From a virus: DNA of 30,135 nucleotides. Below, piece by piece: positions 6,066 through 13,542 of this stretch. Where the stretch lies: IMG/VR virus record IMGVR_UViG_3300024520_000354, positions 1 to 30,135 of that record, one strand, 5' to 3'. Made by a program: the position numbers and the translations under genes. The notes beneath the pieces were generated by a model. That model had not been told where the DNA came from and did no database searches. It saw only the letters and a list, made by a program, of their open reading frames with translations. Numbering within the stretch: the stretch's first letter is position 1; every line of letters starts with the position of its first letter.

Positions 6066-6320
6066 GTGACCCCCTACCCACTCCCGCGATGCCAAGTCTG
6101 CGGCAAACGCGAACCACCCTGCCGACACGGCCGATACTGCTGGCCCTGCCAACACGCCATATGGCGAATCAGAGCCGACCCCGACCCAGACAAACCCCAG
6201 GAAGCCATCAACCGAGCCATCGCACGAATGCGACGCTGCTCCATCGCCATCCACGGCGACGACTATCTCGATCGTCTCGGACCCCCACCGAAACGGTTTC
6301 GAATCTGCAACTCTGGTTGA
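6066..6320 (+). CDS. Small zinc-ribbon protein
   Basis: An 84-aa basic protein. GTG 6066 overlaps the stop of the preceding 12-codon ORF. Residues 9-32 contain CQVCGKREPPCRHGRYCWPC, an arrangement typical of a four- to six-Cys zinc ribbon. The C-terminal helix is Arg-rich (AINRAIARMRRCS). Zinc-ribbon proteins of this size in phage replication regions often bind nucleic acids or RNA polymerase. The exact role here is unknown. It is the last gene before the packaging module. Confidence 0.6.
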   Translation: MTPYPLPRCQVCGKREPPCRHGRYCWPCQHAIWRIRADPDPDKPQEAINRAIARMRRCSIAIHGDDYLDRLGPPPKRFRICNSG

Positions 6321-6346
6321 CAGCACGCCGCTAAACGGCACAAGAT
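6317..6346 (+). promoter_or_regulatory. Candidate promoter ahead of packaging/head genes
   Basis: A perfect TTGACA (6317-6322) is followed after 18 bp by CAAGAT (6341-6346), which matches the -10 consensus at only three positions. It lies at the boundary between early/replication and late genes, where a late promoter is expected. The -35 is strong and the -10 weak, so an activator may be needed if it is used. Confidence 0.3.
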
Positions 6347-6370
6347 AGCCGCGTCGGTCTTCGCTGGAGC

Positions 6371-6399
6371 GGGGCGGGCTCCCACACAAAATCCGCCCC
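6371..6399 (+). terminator. GC-rich hairpin before terminase genes
   Basis: GGGGCGGG (6371-6378) pairs with TCCGCCCC (6392-6399), including one G-U pair, around a 13-nt loop. No T run follows, so intrinsic termination is uncertain. It sits downstream of the candidate promoter and 31 nt before the small terminase start, and could also be an attenuator or a packaging-related structure. Confidence 0.35.
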
Positions 6400-6430
6400 A
6401 CTTCGGGTTGATTATCCAGAGAGAACCGAT

Positions 6431-6730
6431 TTGCCACGTGGCGGACCAAGACCAAACTCGGGGCGCAAACCAGACCCGCAGCTGGTCGAGTTCCGAACGT
6501 ACTGGCGGGCCAAGTTCGATCAACCCCGGTGGCGCAAATGGCTGGCGATGAAGGCCATTCGGAATGAGCGAATCCTCGCAACGCTCCTTGCCCACGCCTA
6601 CGGCCAACCGCCGCAATCCGTCAAGCTCGAAGTCGCAGCGCCCAAAGCCGAACGCAGAGTCGAGCTTGCCGGTGGAGACCCTCGTACTCCCACCGCTACG
6701 GCCGTACCAGGACCCGGTACTCTCCAGTAG
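6431..6730 (+). CDS. Terminase small subunit-like protein
   Basis: A 99-aa protein starting at TTG 6431 with GAGAGAA upstream. The N-terminus PRGGPRPNSGRKPDPQ matches the 'RGGxRPGxGRK' signature that begins many phage small terminases. The following helices (residues 20-60) could form the DNA-binding part. The protein is short compared with typical TerS (about 140-180 aa). Its 3' part overlaps the 5' end of the large terminase gene in another frame by about 59 nt if GTG 6672 is the real TerL start. TerS recognises the packaging site and loads TerL. Assignment rests on the N-terminal motif and position. Confidence 0.55.
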   Translation: MPRGGPRPNSGRKPDPQLVEFRTYWRAKFDQPRWRKWLAMKAIRNERILATLLAHAYGQPPQSVKLEVAAPKAERRVELAGGDPRTPTATAVPGPGTLQ

Positions 6731-8063
6731 GGCGCAGGATGACGTCACGGTCTCAGCCCCGCAGCTCGGCAAGACCGTTACCGGTTGTCTCTGGCTACTC
6801 GCCGAAGCGTGGTCTCACGGCCCCGACGTTCGCCCGTGGTGGTTCGCGGCGCCCACGTACATGCAAGCCCGGCACGGTATGCGGAATATCGCCGACATGG
6901 CACGTAGCGCCGGGATACTCAAGTCTCAGACCAGCACGCCACCGCTGCAGATCACGCTCACCTGTGACGCTGTGATCGAGGGGCGCTCGTGGGACCGGCC
7001 CGAGGGTATGTACGGGCCGACTGTGCTCGGGATGGTCGTTGACGAGTTCGGCCAGTTGACCGACACGGCCTACTCCGCAATGTCGAGCAGACGCGCCGAG
7101 TCGATTACCGATGGGTTCGGCCAAGCCCGCTACCTGGGGAACGTCGGCGAGATAGGCGGGGCCGGCGAGCACATTTGGAACTGCGCCGACGCAGGGCACG
7201 ACGGATTTGCGTGCCGTCGCTGGACATGGCTCGACAGGGCAGAGGCTCATAGCTGCCCCTGTGACCTCCCGCCAATGCTGGGGACCGGTGACGCGCACGC
7301 GCCAAGCTGCGAACGAGGTGTCTATGTCCGATTCATCGAACGAGAAGCCGCGCGAATGTCCGACGTCCAGTTCCGCACCCTCTACGGAGCGGAATGGGCT
7401 GACTGGAACGAGCTCCCGGTATATAGCTTCGATCGAGCAGTCCATGCAGCGGTACCTATCGCGTACCAGCGGGGCCTCGAGCTCGACGTGTCGTGCGACT
7501 TCAACGTCGACCCGATGGCGTGGACGATCGGGCAGCACAAGCAGGACGAAGCCTGGGTCTTAGGCGAGATTGCGATACCGGGCGGCGCGACTACAGAGAT
7601 GGCGTGCAAGGAGCTGATCGGCCGCTACCCGGAGCCGCGGCAGCACGTCGCTATCTACGGCGACCCTTCAGGATCGGCCCGCAAGACCAGCGCATCGCAA
7701 ACCGATTACCAGATCATTCGCGAGATACTCGGCACGTACTACCACACCCTCACGGTGCACGTACCCGCCTCACATCCCGCTGTGGCTGATCGAGTGAACG
7801 CGTACAACGGGATGCTGAAGTCTGCGTCGGGCACCGTGCGTTACCACGTGGACCCGTCGGCCAAGGGACTGATCGAGGACTTGGCTCGAGTGTCGTGGCG
7901 CCAGGGTACGCGCGAGATCGACAAGCGCGACAAGCGGCGGACGCATTTCACCGATGCGGACGGTTACAGAATGGCGTATCTGTTCCCGGTACACGCCGAG
8001 ACTTACGTCCACGTGTCGGTGGGCGGCATGACTCCTGATCCGGTAGCCGGGGCGGTGTTCTAG
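6672..8063 (+). CDS. terL: Terminase large subunit
   Basis: A 463-aa packaging ATPase/nuclease. GTG 6672 is chosen because the protein family core (LPPLRPYQDPVL) begins here. An ATG at 6564 would add 36 residues that merely shadow the TerS frame. Visible motifs are a deviant Walker A SAPQLGKT (residues 28-35), Walker B VLGMVVDEF (118-126), and nuclease aspartates in DVSCDFNVDP (about 276), IYGDPSGS (331) and HFTDADGYR (428-430). The ATPase cuts and pumps DNA into the prohead with the portal. Unusually, residues 171-213 hold five Cys and several His between the two domains, a possible zinc-binding insertion. Confidence 0.9.
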   Translation: METLVLPPLRPYQDPVLSSRAQDDVTVSAPQLGKTVTGCLWLLAEAWSHGPDVRPWWFAAPTYMQARHGMRNIADMARSAGILKSQTSTPPLQITLTCDAVIEGRSWDRPEGMYGPTVLGMVVDEFGQLTDTAYSAMSSRRAESITDGFGQARYLGNVGEIGGAGEHIWNCADAGHDGFACRRWTWLDRAEAHSCPCDLPPMLGTGDAHAPSCERGVYVRFIEREAARMSDVQFRTLYGAEWADWNELPVYSFDRAVHAAVPIAYQRGLELDVSCDFNVDPMAWTIGQHKQDEAWVLGEIAIPGGATTEMACKELIGRYPEPRQHVAIYGDPSGSARKTSASQTDYQIIREILGTYYHTLTVHVPASHPAVADRVNAYNGMLKSASGTVRYHVDPSAKGLIEDLARVSWRQGTREIDKRDKRRTHFTDADGYRMAYLFPVHAETYVHVSVGGMTPDPVAGAVF

Positions 8064-9718
8064 TGGGCTGGCTCGACACGCTGCGTTCCCTTGCGCCCGT
8101 GACCCGTGGTCGCGTGGACGAGCTCGCCGCGGAGAACATGGTCCTTCGTGCACGCATCAGCGCCGCGCAGAACCGTAACGGCGTAGCGTCGGGTGTGCCG
8201 ATGGGCAGCCGCGGCGAGTTCGATTACGAGTTCAACGAGCTACTGACCGGCACGAAGGGAGTGGCGACGCTCGAACTGATGGAAGCGGACCCGCACATCA
8301 AGGGCGCGTTACGTTCGAACATGCTCCCGTTGCTCAGTGCGGATTGGGAGTACAAGGCCGCGAGTGACAAGCCCCGGGACAAGGAAGTCGCGGAGTTCTG
8401 CAACGCGAATCTGCTGCGGCGAAACAGCGATCAGTTCGGCTGCGAGTTCTGGTGCCAGACGTCCTGGGAGGGGCAGCGGCTAGTCGAGATCCTGCAAATG
8501 CTGCTGTACGGCTACTCGGTATTCCACAAGTCGACACGCACGGTCGGGACCAAGCGTGTGTTCGACCGTATCCAATGGCTCGAGCCGATCACGATCGACG
8601 GTTCCGAGCCGTGGAAGCTGGACGACTTCGACAACATCGTAGGTGTCAATCGGCGGCTGACCACACCGAATCAGGTATTCAAGTTCGACGAGTTCGTACC
8701 GGCCGACAAGATGGCGCTGTATGCGTGGGATATGCGAGGCGCGCGTTACGGTGGCCGGCCGTTCGTTCGGTCGATGTACGGCGCGTGGCTGCGTAAGGAC
8801 ACGAAGTTGCGCGCGGGCACGATCTGGGCCAGTAAGGCCGGGGCGCCGATGCCTATGGGCTCCTACCCCGAGAACTGGACCAAGCCGGTTATCGCAGCGT
8901 TCGAGACTGCGGTAAAGGCGTCACGAGGAACGGCGATGGCAGAAGCGTTCTTCGTCGGGCCGAAAAGTGCGGATGGGAACAAGGCCGAGATCAATTTCGC
9001 TGGTGCCGACCTGGACGTCGAGCGTGGGATGACGCAGCTGATCGAGATGGAGAATCAGGAGATCAGTCACGCCGCGGCTACGGGTTCGGAGATGCTCGGC
9101 GAGACAAAGACCGGCTCCCGTGCCGTTGGGGATACGCAGCAGAGCCGCGAGCGTCAGCAGATCGAAGCTGTGGCGCGTTGCGTTGCCGAGATCGAGATGC
9201 ACGGCATAGCGAACCTGCCGGGCTTGCGTGACGAGCTGATCGCGATGAATTACGCCGACGTGAAGGAAGGCCCGGAGCTTCAGTTCTCAGGCCTGACGCC
9301 GAACGAGGAGCTTGAGAACTTCGGGGAGATCGTGAAGGCCTGGACCGCTGGGATCATCCCCAAGACCGAGGAGTCGCGCAAGCAGATCGTGCAGCGACTT
9401 GGAATCGAGTTACCCGACGAGGCATTCGAGATCGAGGAGCCGCCGCCGCTACCCGCAACGGTCCCGCCTCAGTCCACCAGACCCGTAGACTCTACTCAAG
9501 ATCCACCTACCGAGCAGCCCGCCAGCATAGCGGCGGCGGCGAGTGACATCGACGCTTTCCGTTCACGCATCCAAGGGCTGCTGAAGCCAAGCAGGGAGGG
9601 CGCTCCCGGTAACGGGGGCAGGTTTCCCGACCGTGCTGGAGGCGAGTTTTACCGACCTGGCCGCGGTACAGGAGACGTTTCGGGTAGGCGAACGGGACGT
9701 GCTGGCGGTGCTACGTGA
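8063..9718 (+). CDS. Portal protein, Mu gp29 (DUF935) type
   Basis: A 551-aa protein starting at GTG 8063, overlapping the TerL stop. Residues 40-450 match the DUF935 portal family: ELMEADPHIKGALRSN, LYGYSVFHKS, DKMALYAWD, GRPFVRSMYGAW, and GSEMLGETKTGSRAVGDTQ near residue 360. The dodecameric portal forms the DNA gateway at one capsid vertex. A Pro/Thr-rich linker (455-490) follows. The last 30 residues or so are Gly/Arg-rich and overlap, in the +1 frame, an ORF that reads like the start of a MuF domain. The true C-terminus may therefore differ by frameshift at about 9626-9629. Confidence 0.88.
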   Translation: MGWLDTLRSLAPVTRGRVDELAAENMVLRARISAAQNRNGVASGVPMGSRGEFDYEFNELLTGTKGVATLELMEADPHIKGALRSNMLPLLSADWEYKAASDKPRDKEVAEFCNANLLRRNSDQFGCEFWCQTSWEGQRLVEILQMLLYGYSVFHKSTRTVGTKRVFDRIQWLEPITIDGSEPWKLDDFDNIVGVNRRLTTPNQVFKFDEFVPADKMALYAWDMRGARYGGRPFVRSMYGAWLRKDTKLRAGTIWASKAGAPMPMGSYPENWTKPVIAAFETAVKASRGTAMAEAFFVGPKSADGNKAEINFAGADLDVERGMTQLIEMENQEISHAAATGSEMLGETKTGSRAVGDTQQSRERQQIEAVARCVAEIEMHGIANLPGLRDELIAMNYADVKEGPELQFSGLTPNEELENFGEIVKAWTAGIIPKTEESRKQIVQRLGIELPDEAFEIEEPPPLPATVPPQSTRPVDSTQDPPTEQPASIAAAASDIDAFRSRIQGLLKPSREGAPGNGGRFPDRAGGEFYRPGRGTGDVSGRRTGRAGGAT

Positions 9719-9920
9719 GGTACGAACGGAAATGATTGCCGACCTGATGGGCCGGTTGCGTGCCGGCAAGATCACGACCGGGAACCTTCACGGGCAGCAG
9801 CGGTCTGCGTTCAGGCGTGCCGGCCGGTCGCGTAGTGCGCTGGTGCGTGTGTTTCGAGAGATTGGCGAGAAGGGAAGCGCCCACGTCGATGCTGAACTGG
9901 AGCGCCAGGATGCCACTTGA
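9633..9920 (+). CDS. MuF-like head protein, N-terminal part
   Basis: A 95-aa ORF, nominally from GTG 9633, with no ribosome binding site. It overlaps the portal 3' end by 86 nt in the +1 frame. Its sequence, with the helical start SFTDLAAVQETFRVGERDV and a basic region around FRRAGRSRS, resembles the helical N-terminal region of Mu gpF-like minor head proteins. In relatives this often follows or is fused to the portal. It may be expressed as a frameshifted extension of the portal (portal TTT CCC G at 9623-9629 read +1 as CCG), or the sequence may contain an indel. The next ORF continues the domain in yet another frame. Confidence 0.5.
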   Translation: MLEASFTDLAAVQETFRVGERDVLAVLREVRTEMIADLMGRLRAGKITTGNLHGQQRSAFRRAGRSRSALVRVFREIGEKGSAHVDAELERQDAT

Positions 9921-10365
9921 GCGGCACGTCGAAGCGTTCAACGACCAGGCCAAGGTACTGGCGACAGTCGATGTCGGTTCGATGTGGGACCGCATGCGCG
10001 GTGAGTTTCTCGACGAGTGGGCGCGGCTGGACCGCCAGGGGTTGTCCGCTGCGGAGATGGACAAGGAGCTGCTGGCGTTCATGGACGGACTGAGCGTGAA
10101 GCCCCAGGAGCACCTTGCCCGCACGTCGAGCGGCGTGGCGTACAACCAGGGGCGATCGGCTGAGATCCTGAGCGCCAACGTAGCGGGCAAGACGGAGTTT
10201 GTTGTGCGTTCGGAAGTACTCGACGCGAACACGTGCGAGGTATGCGCGAATCTCGACGGTGGAATTTACGAAGTGGACAGCCCGGCCTATCACGAGTTTC
10301 TGCCGCCTTCGAAGTGTCTCGGGGGAGACAACTGTCGGGGGTTCTACGTGGCGGTGGCGGCATGA
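9910..10365 (+). CDS. MuF-like minor head protein, C-terminal domain
   Basis: A 151-aa protein from ATG 9910, with GGAG at 9898-9901 as ribosome binding site, overlapping the previous ORF by 11 nt. It contains the helix SGVAYNQGRSAEILS and the conserved C-terminal MuF module: VLDANTCEVCANLDGGIYEV, then PPSKCLGGDNCRG. Its four cysteines are the zinc site typical of phage Mu gpF/SPP1 gp7 family domains. These minor head proteins are associated with the portal and connector. The usual single MuF protein is here split over two ORFs, which may be natural or an indel. Confidence 0.75.
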   Translation: MPLERHVEAFNDQAKVLATVDVGSMWDRMRGEFLDEWARLDRQGLSAAEMDKELLAFMDGLSVKPQEHLARTSSGVAYNQGRSAEILSANVAGKTEFVVRSEVLDANTCEVCANLDGGIYEVDSPAYHEFLPPSKCLGGDNCRGFYVAVAA

Positions 10366-10589
10366 AAACACCGAAGGAAATGCAGTCCGCGCTTGAGCAG
10401 GCCGCGTCGGATCTAACCGATGCGATTGACAGCGAAGCGAATCCAGGTATGGCCATAGCCAGAGGTCTCCGCACGATGCTCTACGTTATGGCCGCGCAGG
10501 CCGAACTAGCCGCACAGTTCGCAGAGGCACGCAAGAAAGCCGGGGCGCGTCTGTGGACACCGCCGCAGCCTCAAGGTGGGCCGTCATGA
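10362..10589 (+). CDS. Small hypothetical head-module protein
   Basis: A 75-aa protein starting at ATG 10362 (ATGA overlap with the MuF-like gene). It is predicted helical (residues 5-20 and 30-60), Ala-rich, with a proline-rich C-terminus. No motif was recognised. Position between MuF and the protease/scaffold suggests a head-assembly or regulatory role. It ends in an ATGA overlap with the protease gene. Confidence 0.6.
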   Translation: MKTPKEMQSALEQAASDLTDAIDSEANPGMAIARGLRTMLYVMAAQAELAAQFAEARKKAGARLWTPPQPQGGPS

Positions 10590-11767
10590 AGTTCGCAGCA
10601 GCAGACCCGATCAAGGCGCGAGTGATCGAGATGCGAGAGAACGGCACGTCGCTTGTGGAAGTCCCGGTCCTGACCGTACAGGACAAGGTCGACTTCTCCA
10701 AGACGCACGGCGGTGGCAAGAAGGACGGCAGCATCTCCGAGGACGAGCTGCGGCAGATGGCCGCGAACTTTGCGGAGTGGCCCCGTCCCGTGACGATTGG
10801 ATTCGACGGTATCGACGGCGGGCACGACAGGGACAAGGGCGGGCCGGCGATTGCGTTTGCCCGGTCGGCGCGATTTGATGACGGCGCGTTGCTTGTCGTG
10901 GCGGAGCTCGACCAGTTTGCCACGGAACTGATCGTCAGCCGCAAGGCGTTCCGTGCTACTTCAGTCGAGGCGCGTCTGAGCCCTGTACTCCCGACCGTAA
11001 CGATGAGCGGATGGGTACTGACCGGCTTCATCTTCACGAACAGCAACGCGGTAGATACGGTGTTCGACATCGCCGCGACCGGGGACGTAACGTCCGCAGA
11101 GAGTTTCCGTGCGCTAGTAGACTTCCAGTTGACAGAAGAACCAGCCCCAAACAAAGGGCAAGGAGGACCGCAGATGTCAGACGAAACTGCCCGGTTGGAG
11201 CTGGCCGAGAAGTCGATCGCGGCTCGCGAGGAGACCATTGCCGGTCTCGAGAAGAAACTGAGCGCCCAGGTGCGGGACGGGGCGGAGCTCTCGTTGAAGT
11301 ACGACGAGCTGCGGACCGTGAACGCTACGACCGAGCTGGAGCTGAGCGCGGCTCAGGCGAAGTGTAATCGGGTCGAGAAGGAGAACGCCGAGCTTCGCGC
11401 CAAGGAGACGCAGGAGAAGAACAAGGAGCAAGCCGCCGAGGTCCTGACACTCGCCGAGACGATGGTCGGCAACGGCTTCACCGCGGCTTTCTTCGAGGGC
11501 TGCGAAGCGAACCCGGTCGCCTGGCTGACGGCGAAAAGTCTCAGTATCGAAACGCTTCGAGAGTTGGCCGCGCAGAACTCCGTCAAGTCAGACAACACCG
11601 CCACGTCCGCTGGCCCGGGTAGTCCCCCCGCCGATGCCGACGCCGCTGTGAAACTGACCGCAGATGACGAGAAGGAACTCTCGCGCCTCGGTCTCGACCC
11701 CAAGTTCTCGGGTATCGAGAACGCAAACGACCTGGCCCGGATGAAGGCTGACGATTCGGGCAAGTAG
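10586..11767 (+). CDS. Capsid maturation protease/scaffold, Mu gpI-like
   Basis: A 393-aa protein starting at ATG 10586 (ATGA overlap). Residues 1-160 form the Mu gpI-type protease: NFAEWPRPVTIGFD, GGHDRDKGGPAIAF with His80, and FRATSVEARLSP with Ser126 as the likely catalytic pair. A linker rich in Pro/Glu precedes residues 205-290, which are strongly coiled-coil (repeating AEKS, LEKK, ELRA). The C-terminus is disordered and polar. In this family the protease cleaves the scaffold inside the prohead so that DNA can enter. An in-frame start at Met197 with an excellent ribosome binding site suggests a separate scaffold product. Confidence 0.85.
   Translation: MKFAAADPIKARVIEMRENGTSLVEVPVLTVQDKVDFSKTHGGGKKDGSISEDELRQMAANFAEWPRPVTIGFDGIDGGHDRDKGGPAIAFARSARFDDGALLVVAELDQFATELIVSRKAFRATSVEARLSPVLPTVTMSGWVLTGFIFTNSNAVDTVFDIAATGDVTSAESFRALVDFQLTEEPAPNKGQGGPQMSDETARLELAEKSIAAREETIAGLEKKLSAQVRDGAELSLKYDELRTVNATTELELSAAQAKCNRVEKENAELRAKETQEKNKEQAAEVLTLAETMVGNGFTAAFFEGCEANPVAWLTAKSLSIETLRELAAQNSVKSDNTATSAGPGSPPADADAAVKLTADDEKELSRLGLDPKFSGIENANDLARMKADDSGK
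11174..11767 (+). CDS. Nested scaffold protein (internal in-frame start)
   Basis: An internal ATG at 11174 is preceded by AGGAGG (11161-11166), 7 nt away, better than the ribosome binding sites of most neighbouring genes. It would make a 197-aa coiled-coil protein starting MSDETARLELAEKS, identical to the C-terminal half of the protease precursor. Phage Mu (gpI/gpZ) and lambda (gpC/Nu3) make their scaffolds exactly this way. The product would assemble the prohead and be removed by the protease. Confidence 0.6.
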   Translation: MSDETARLELAEKSIAAREETIAGLEKKLSAQVRDGAELSLKYDELRTVNATTELELSAAQAKCNRVEKENAELRAKETQEKNKEQAAEVLTLAETMVGNGFTAAFFEGCEANPVAWLTAKSLSIETLRELAAQNSVKSDNTATSAGPGSPPADADAAVKLTADDEKELSRLGLDPKFSGIENANDLARMKADDSGK

Positions 11768-11781
11768 AGGAGACAACAGAA

Positions 11782-12258
11782 ATGGCAGCTTTATCGGCGG
11801 ACACTCACGTTCCGGTTGTAGGATCGAACGTGACAAAGTACGCATTCAAGGCGGTGGGCGCGGACACGTTCTTTCGCGGTGCGCTGGTCTTCGGTGACGC
11901 GACGAACGGCAAGGCTCAAGTGACGACCCCGGCAGCGGGCGACGTGTTCCTGGGCGTTTGCGTCAAGCAGACTGTCGCAGCGGCCGCGGACGATCTCGTC
12001 GAGTGTTACATCACGGGCACGTTCGCGTTTGCGATGGCGACACCGGCAGAGGGCGACGTGGGCGACGTGATGGTCGTCGACGTGACGGGCACCGCAAGCG
12101 ACAATCAGGCCGACGCCGTGACGGGCGCGGACGCGACTCTCGCGGCAAACGACATCCTGATCGGGAAAATCTCGGCGATTTCGAACGAGGACACGACTCG
12201 AGCGATAGTCACGATCAATCCCGGTTGGATCTATTCCGCCACGCTCGGCTGGGTCTAG
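11782..12258 (+). CDS. Head decoration/stabilisation protein
   Basis: A 158-aa beta-rich, Ala/Asp/Thr-rich protein starting at ATG 11782, with AGAGGAGA upstream. Its position between protease/scaffold and major capsid is that of Mu-like and lambda gpD-like decoration proteins. The repeats AAGDVFLGVCVKQT and TPAEGDVGDVMVVDVTGTA are typical of capsid-fibre or decoration proteins with small beta domains ('A-x-G-D-x-[FV]-x-G-[VI]'). It probably coats or cements the capsid surface. Assignment is by composition and synteny. Confidence 0.65.
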   Translation: MAALSADTHVPVVGSNVTKYAFKAVGADTFFRGALVFGDATNGKAQVTTPAAGDVFLGVCVKQTVAAAADDLVECYITGTFAFAMATPAEGDVGDVMVVDVTGTASDNQADAVTGADATLAANDILIGKISAISNEDTTRAIVTINPGWIYSATLGWV

Positions 12259-12272
12259 GGGGTAACTGAACA

Positions 12273-13214
12273 ATGGCTACCCACGGAACCGAACTCCAGC
12301 GCGAGACGGCGAAACGCGCCTTCTGGCAGAACTTCGAAACCCAGCCCGACGTCATGGGCGGCTCCACATTCGAGACGACATCGAACTCGGACCAGGAGAC
12401 GTATCCCTACCTGTCGGCCGCGCCTTCGCCTATCGTGATGGAAGGTTCTCGTAAGCACAAGGACGTGCCCGAGATCAGCTACACGATTACGAACGTGAAG
12501 CGCGAGAGTACTGTCAACATCTCATACGAGATGATGAAGAACAACAAGCTCAACCAGATTGCCGCGCTGTCGAGCGAGCTCGGCGTGAAGGCGCAGCAGA
12601 ACAAGCAGGAGATTCTCGCGGATCTGCTGAACAACGGACACACCGCGACCGGACCGGACGATCAGTTCTTTTTCGACACTGACCACAGCGACCCGGGCGC
12701 GGACTTCACCACGGGTCAGGACAACGACCTGACACAGGTGATCGCGGACGTGAATATCGGTGTCGTTACCGATGCGGAATGGGCGACGATGATCCGGTCC
12801 ATGCGGGATGCGTTTCTCGGATTCCTCGACGGGCAGGGCGACCCGGTTGCCCCTAGCCCAGACACGGTGTTCGAGCTTCACGTGCCAGCTGGGTACGTGT
12901 CAATCGCGAAGCGTATCGAGATCGTAGACCAGCTGGCGGGGCCTGTCGGGAACGACCTGAAAGGGCTCTACCGGACGATCTTCAACCCGTGGCTTACGGC
13001 CAACACTGCCACGGTGGGACAGTTCTTCATGGTCAACCCGAGCGGAGTACGTAAGCCGCTGATCTACCAGACGAACGAATCCACTTCGTTCGAGACTGGC
13101 ATCGGCACGGATTTCGAGAAGGAAACCAAGGACAGCTGGATCGGAAGTTTCTCCTACGGTAACGGCGGCTACGGCGACTGGCGCTATGCCGTCCGGATGG
13201 GAACCACGACCTAG
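12273..13214 (+). CDS. Major capsid protein, Mu gpT-like
   Basis: A 313-aa protein starting at ATG 12273. It is of the right size and position for the Mu gpT-type HK97-fold capsid subunit. Supporting segments are YPYLSAAPSPIVMEGSRKHK, the helix STVNISYEMMKNNKLNQI, and QQNKQEILADLLNNG followed by FFDTDHSDPG. The Asn-Gly/DTDH segment and the C-terminal WRYAVRMG are usual for this family. Hundreds of copies form the icosahedral shell. A GC-rich hairpin lies immediately downstream and could stabilise or delimit its mRNA. Confidence 0.82.
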   Translation: MATHGTELQRETAKRAFWQNFETQPDVMGGSTFETTSNSDQETYPYLSAAPSPIVMEGSRKHKDVPEISYTITNVKRESTVNISYEMMKNNKLNQIAALSSELGVKAQQNKQEILADLLNNGHTATGPDDQFFFDTDHSDPGADFTTGQDNDLTQVIADVNIGVVTDAEWATMIRSMRDAFLGFLDGQGDPVAPSPDTVFELHVPAGYVSIAKRIEIVDQLAGPVGNDLKGLYRTIFNPWLTANTATVGQFFMVNPSGVRKPLIYQTNESTSFETGIGTDFEKETKDSWIGSFSYGNGGYGDWRYAVRMGTTT

Positions 13215-13233
13215 ATAGGGCACGGCACTGGAA

Positions 13234-13262
13234 GGGGGCGGGTCGGTGCGTGGCTCGCCCCC
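13234..13262 (+). terminator. GC-rich hairpin after the capsid gene
   Basis: GGGGGCGGG (13234-13242) pairs with CTCGCCCCC (13254-13262), nine pairs including one G-U, around an 11-nt loop. It begins 20 nt after the capsid stop. No T run follows, so it may be a partial terminator or a 3'-end stabiliser that keeps capsid mRNA abundant relative to downstream genes. Confidence 0.45.
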
Positions 13263-13280
13263 AACCGGATCGGAGACGAC

Positions 13281-13538
13281 ATGGCCGAGAAGATCATTGC
13301 AACGCTGACGTACACAGCGGGGCATCCGCCTGGGATTCGTGCGTTCCAGATTCATTTCCCCTGCGACGAGCCGACGGATGTCGAGTTGCCGCAGCACAAG
13401 ATCGACTGGCTGCGCGACCGCGGTTGCGAGATCGCGACCTCACGCCAGCAGATTGTTGACGACCCTGAGCCTGTCGGTAAGTCGAAGCCGAGGGCGACTA
13501 AGCCGAAACGCACCAAGCGCGTTACGTTCGGGAGCTAG
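13281..13538 (+). CDS. Small hypothetical head-module protein
   Basis: An 85-aa protein starting at ATG 13281, with GGAGACG upstream. The N-terminal half is a small alpha/beta domain (IIATLTYTAGHPPG, then HKIDWLRDRGCEI). The C-terminal 25 residues are a Lys/Arg/Pro tail. It lies between the major capsid and the connector, a place often held by a small capsid-associated or DNA-binding protein. Family not identified. Confidence 0.65.
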   Translation: MAEKIIATLTYTAGHPPGIRAFQIHFPCDEPTDVELPQHKIDWLRDRGCEIATSRQQIVDDPEPVGKSKPRATKPKRTKRVTFGS

Positions 13539-13542
13539 CAAC

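Noticed and set aside
10486-11238. 250-aa reverse-strand ORF
   Set aside because: Antisense to the protease/scaffold gene, which has clear family motifs; Ser/Ala-rich composition is a typical shadow.
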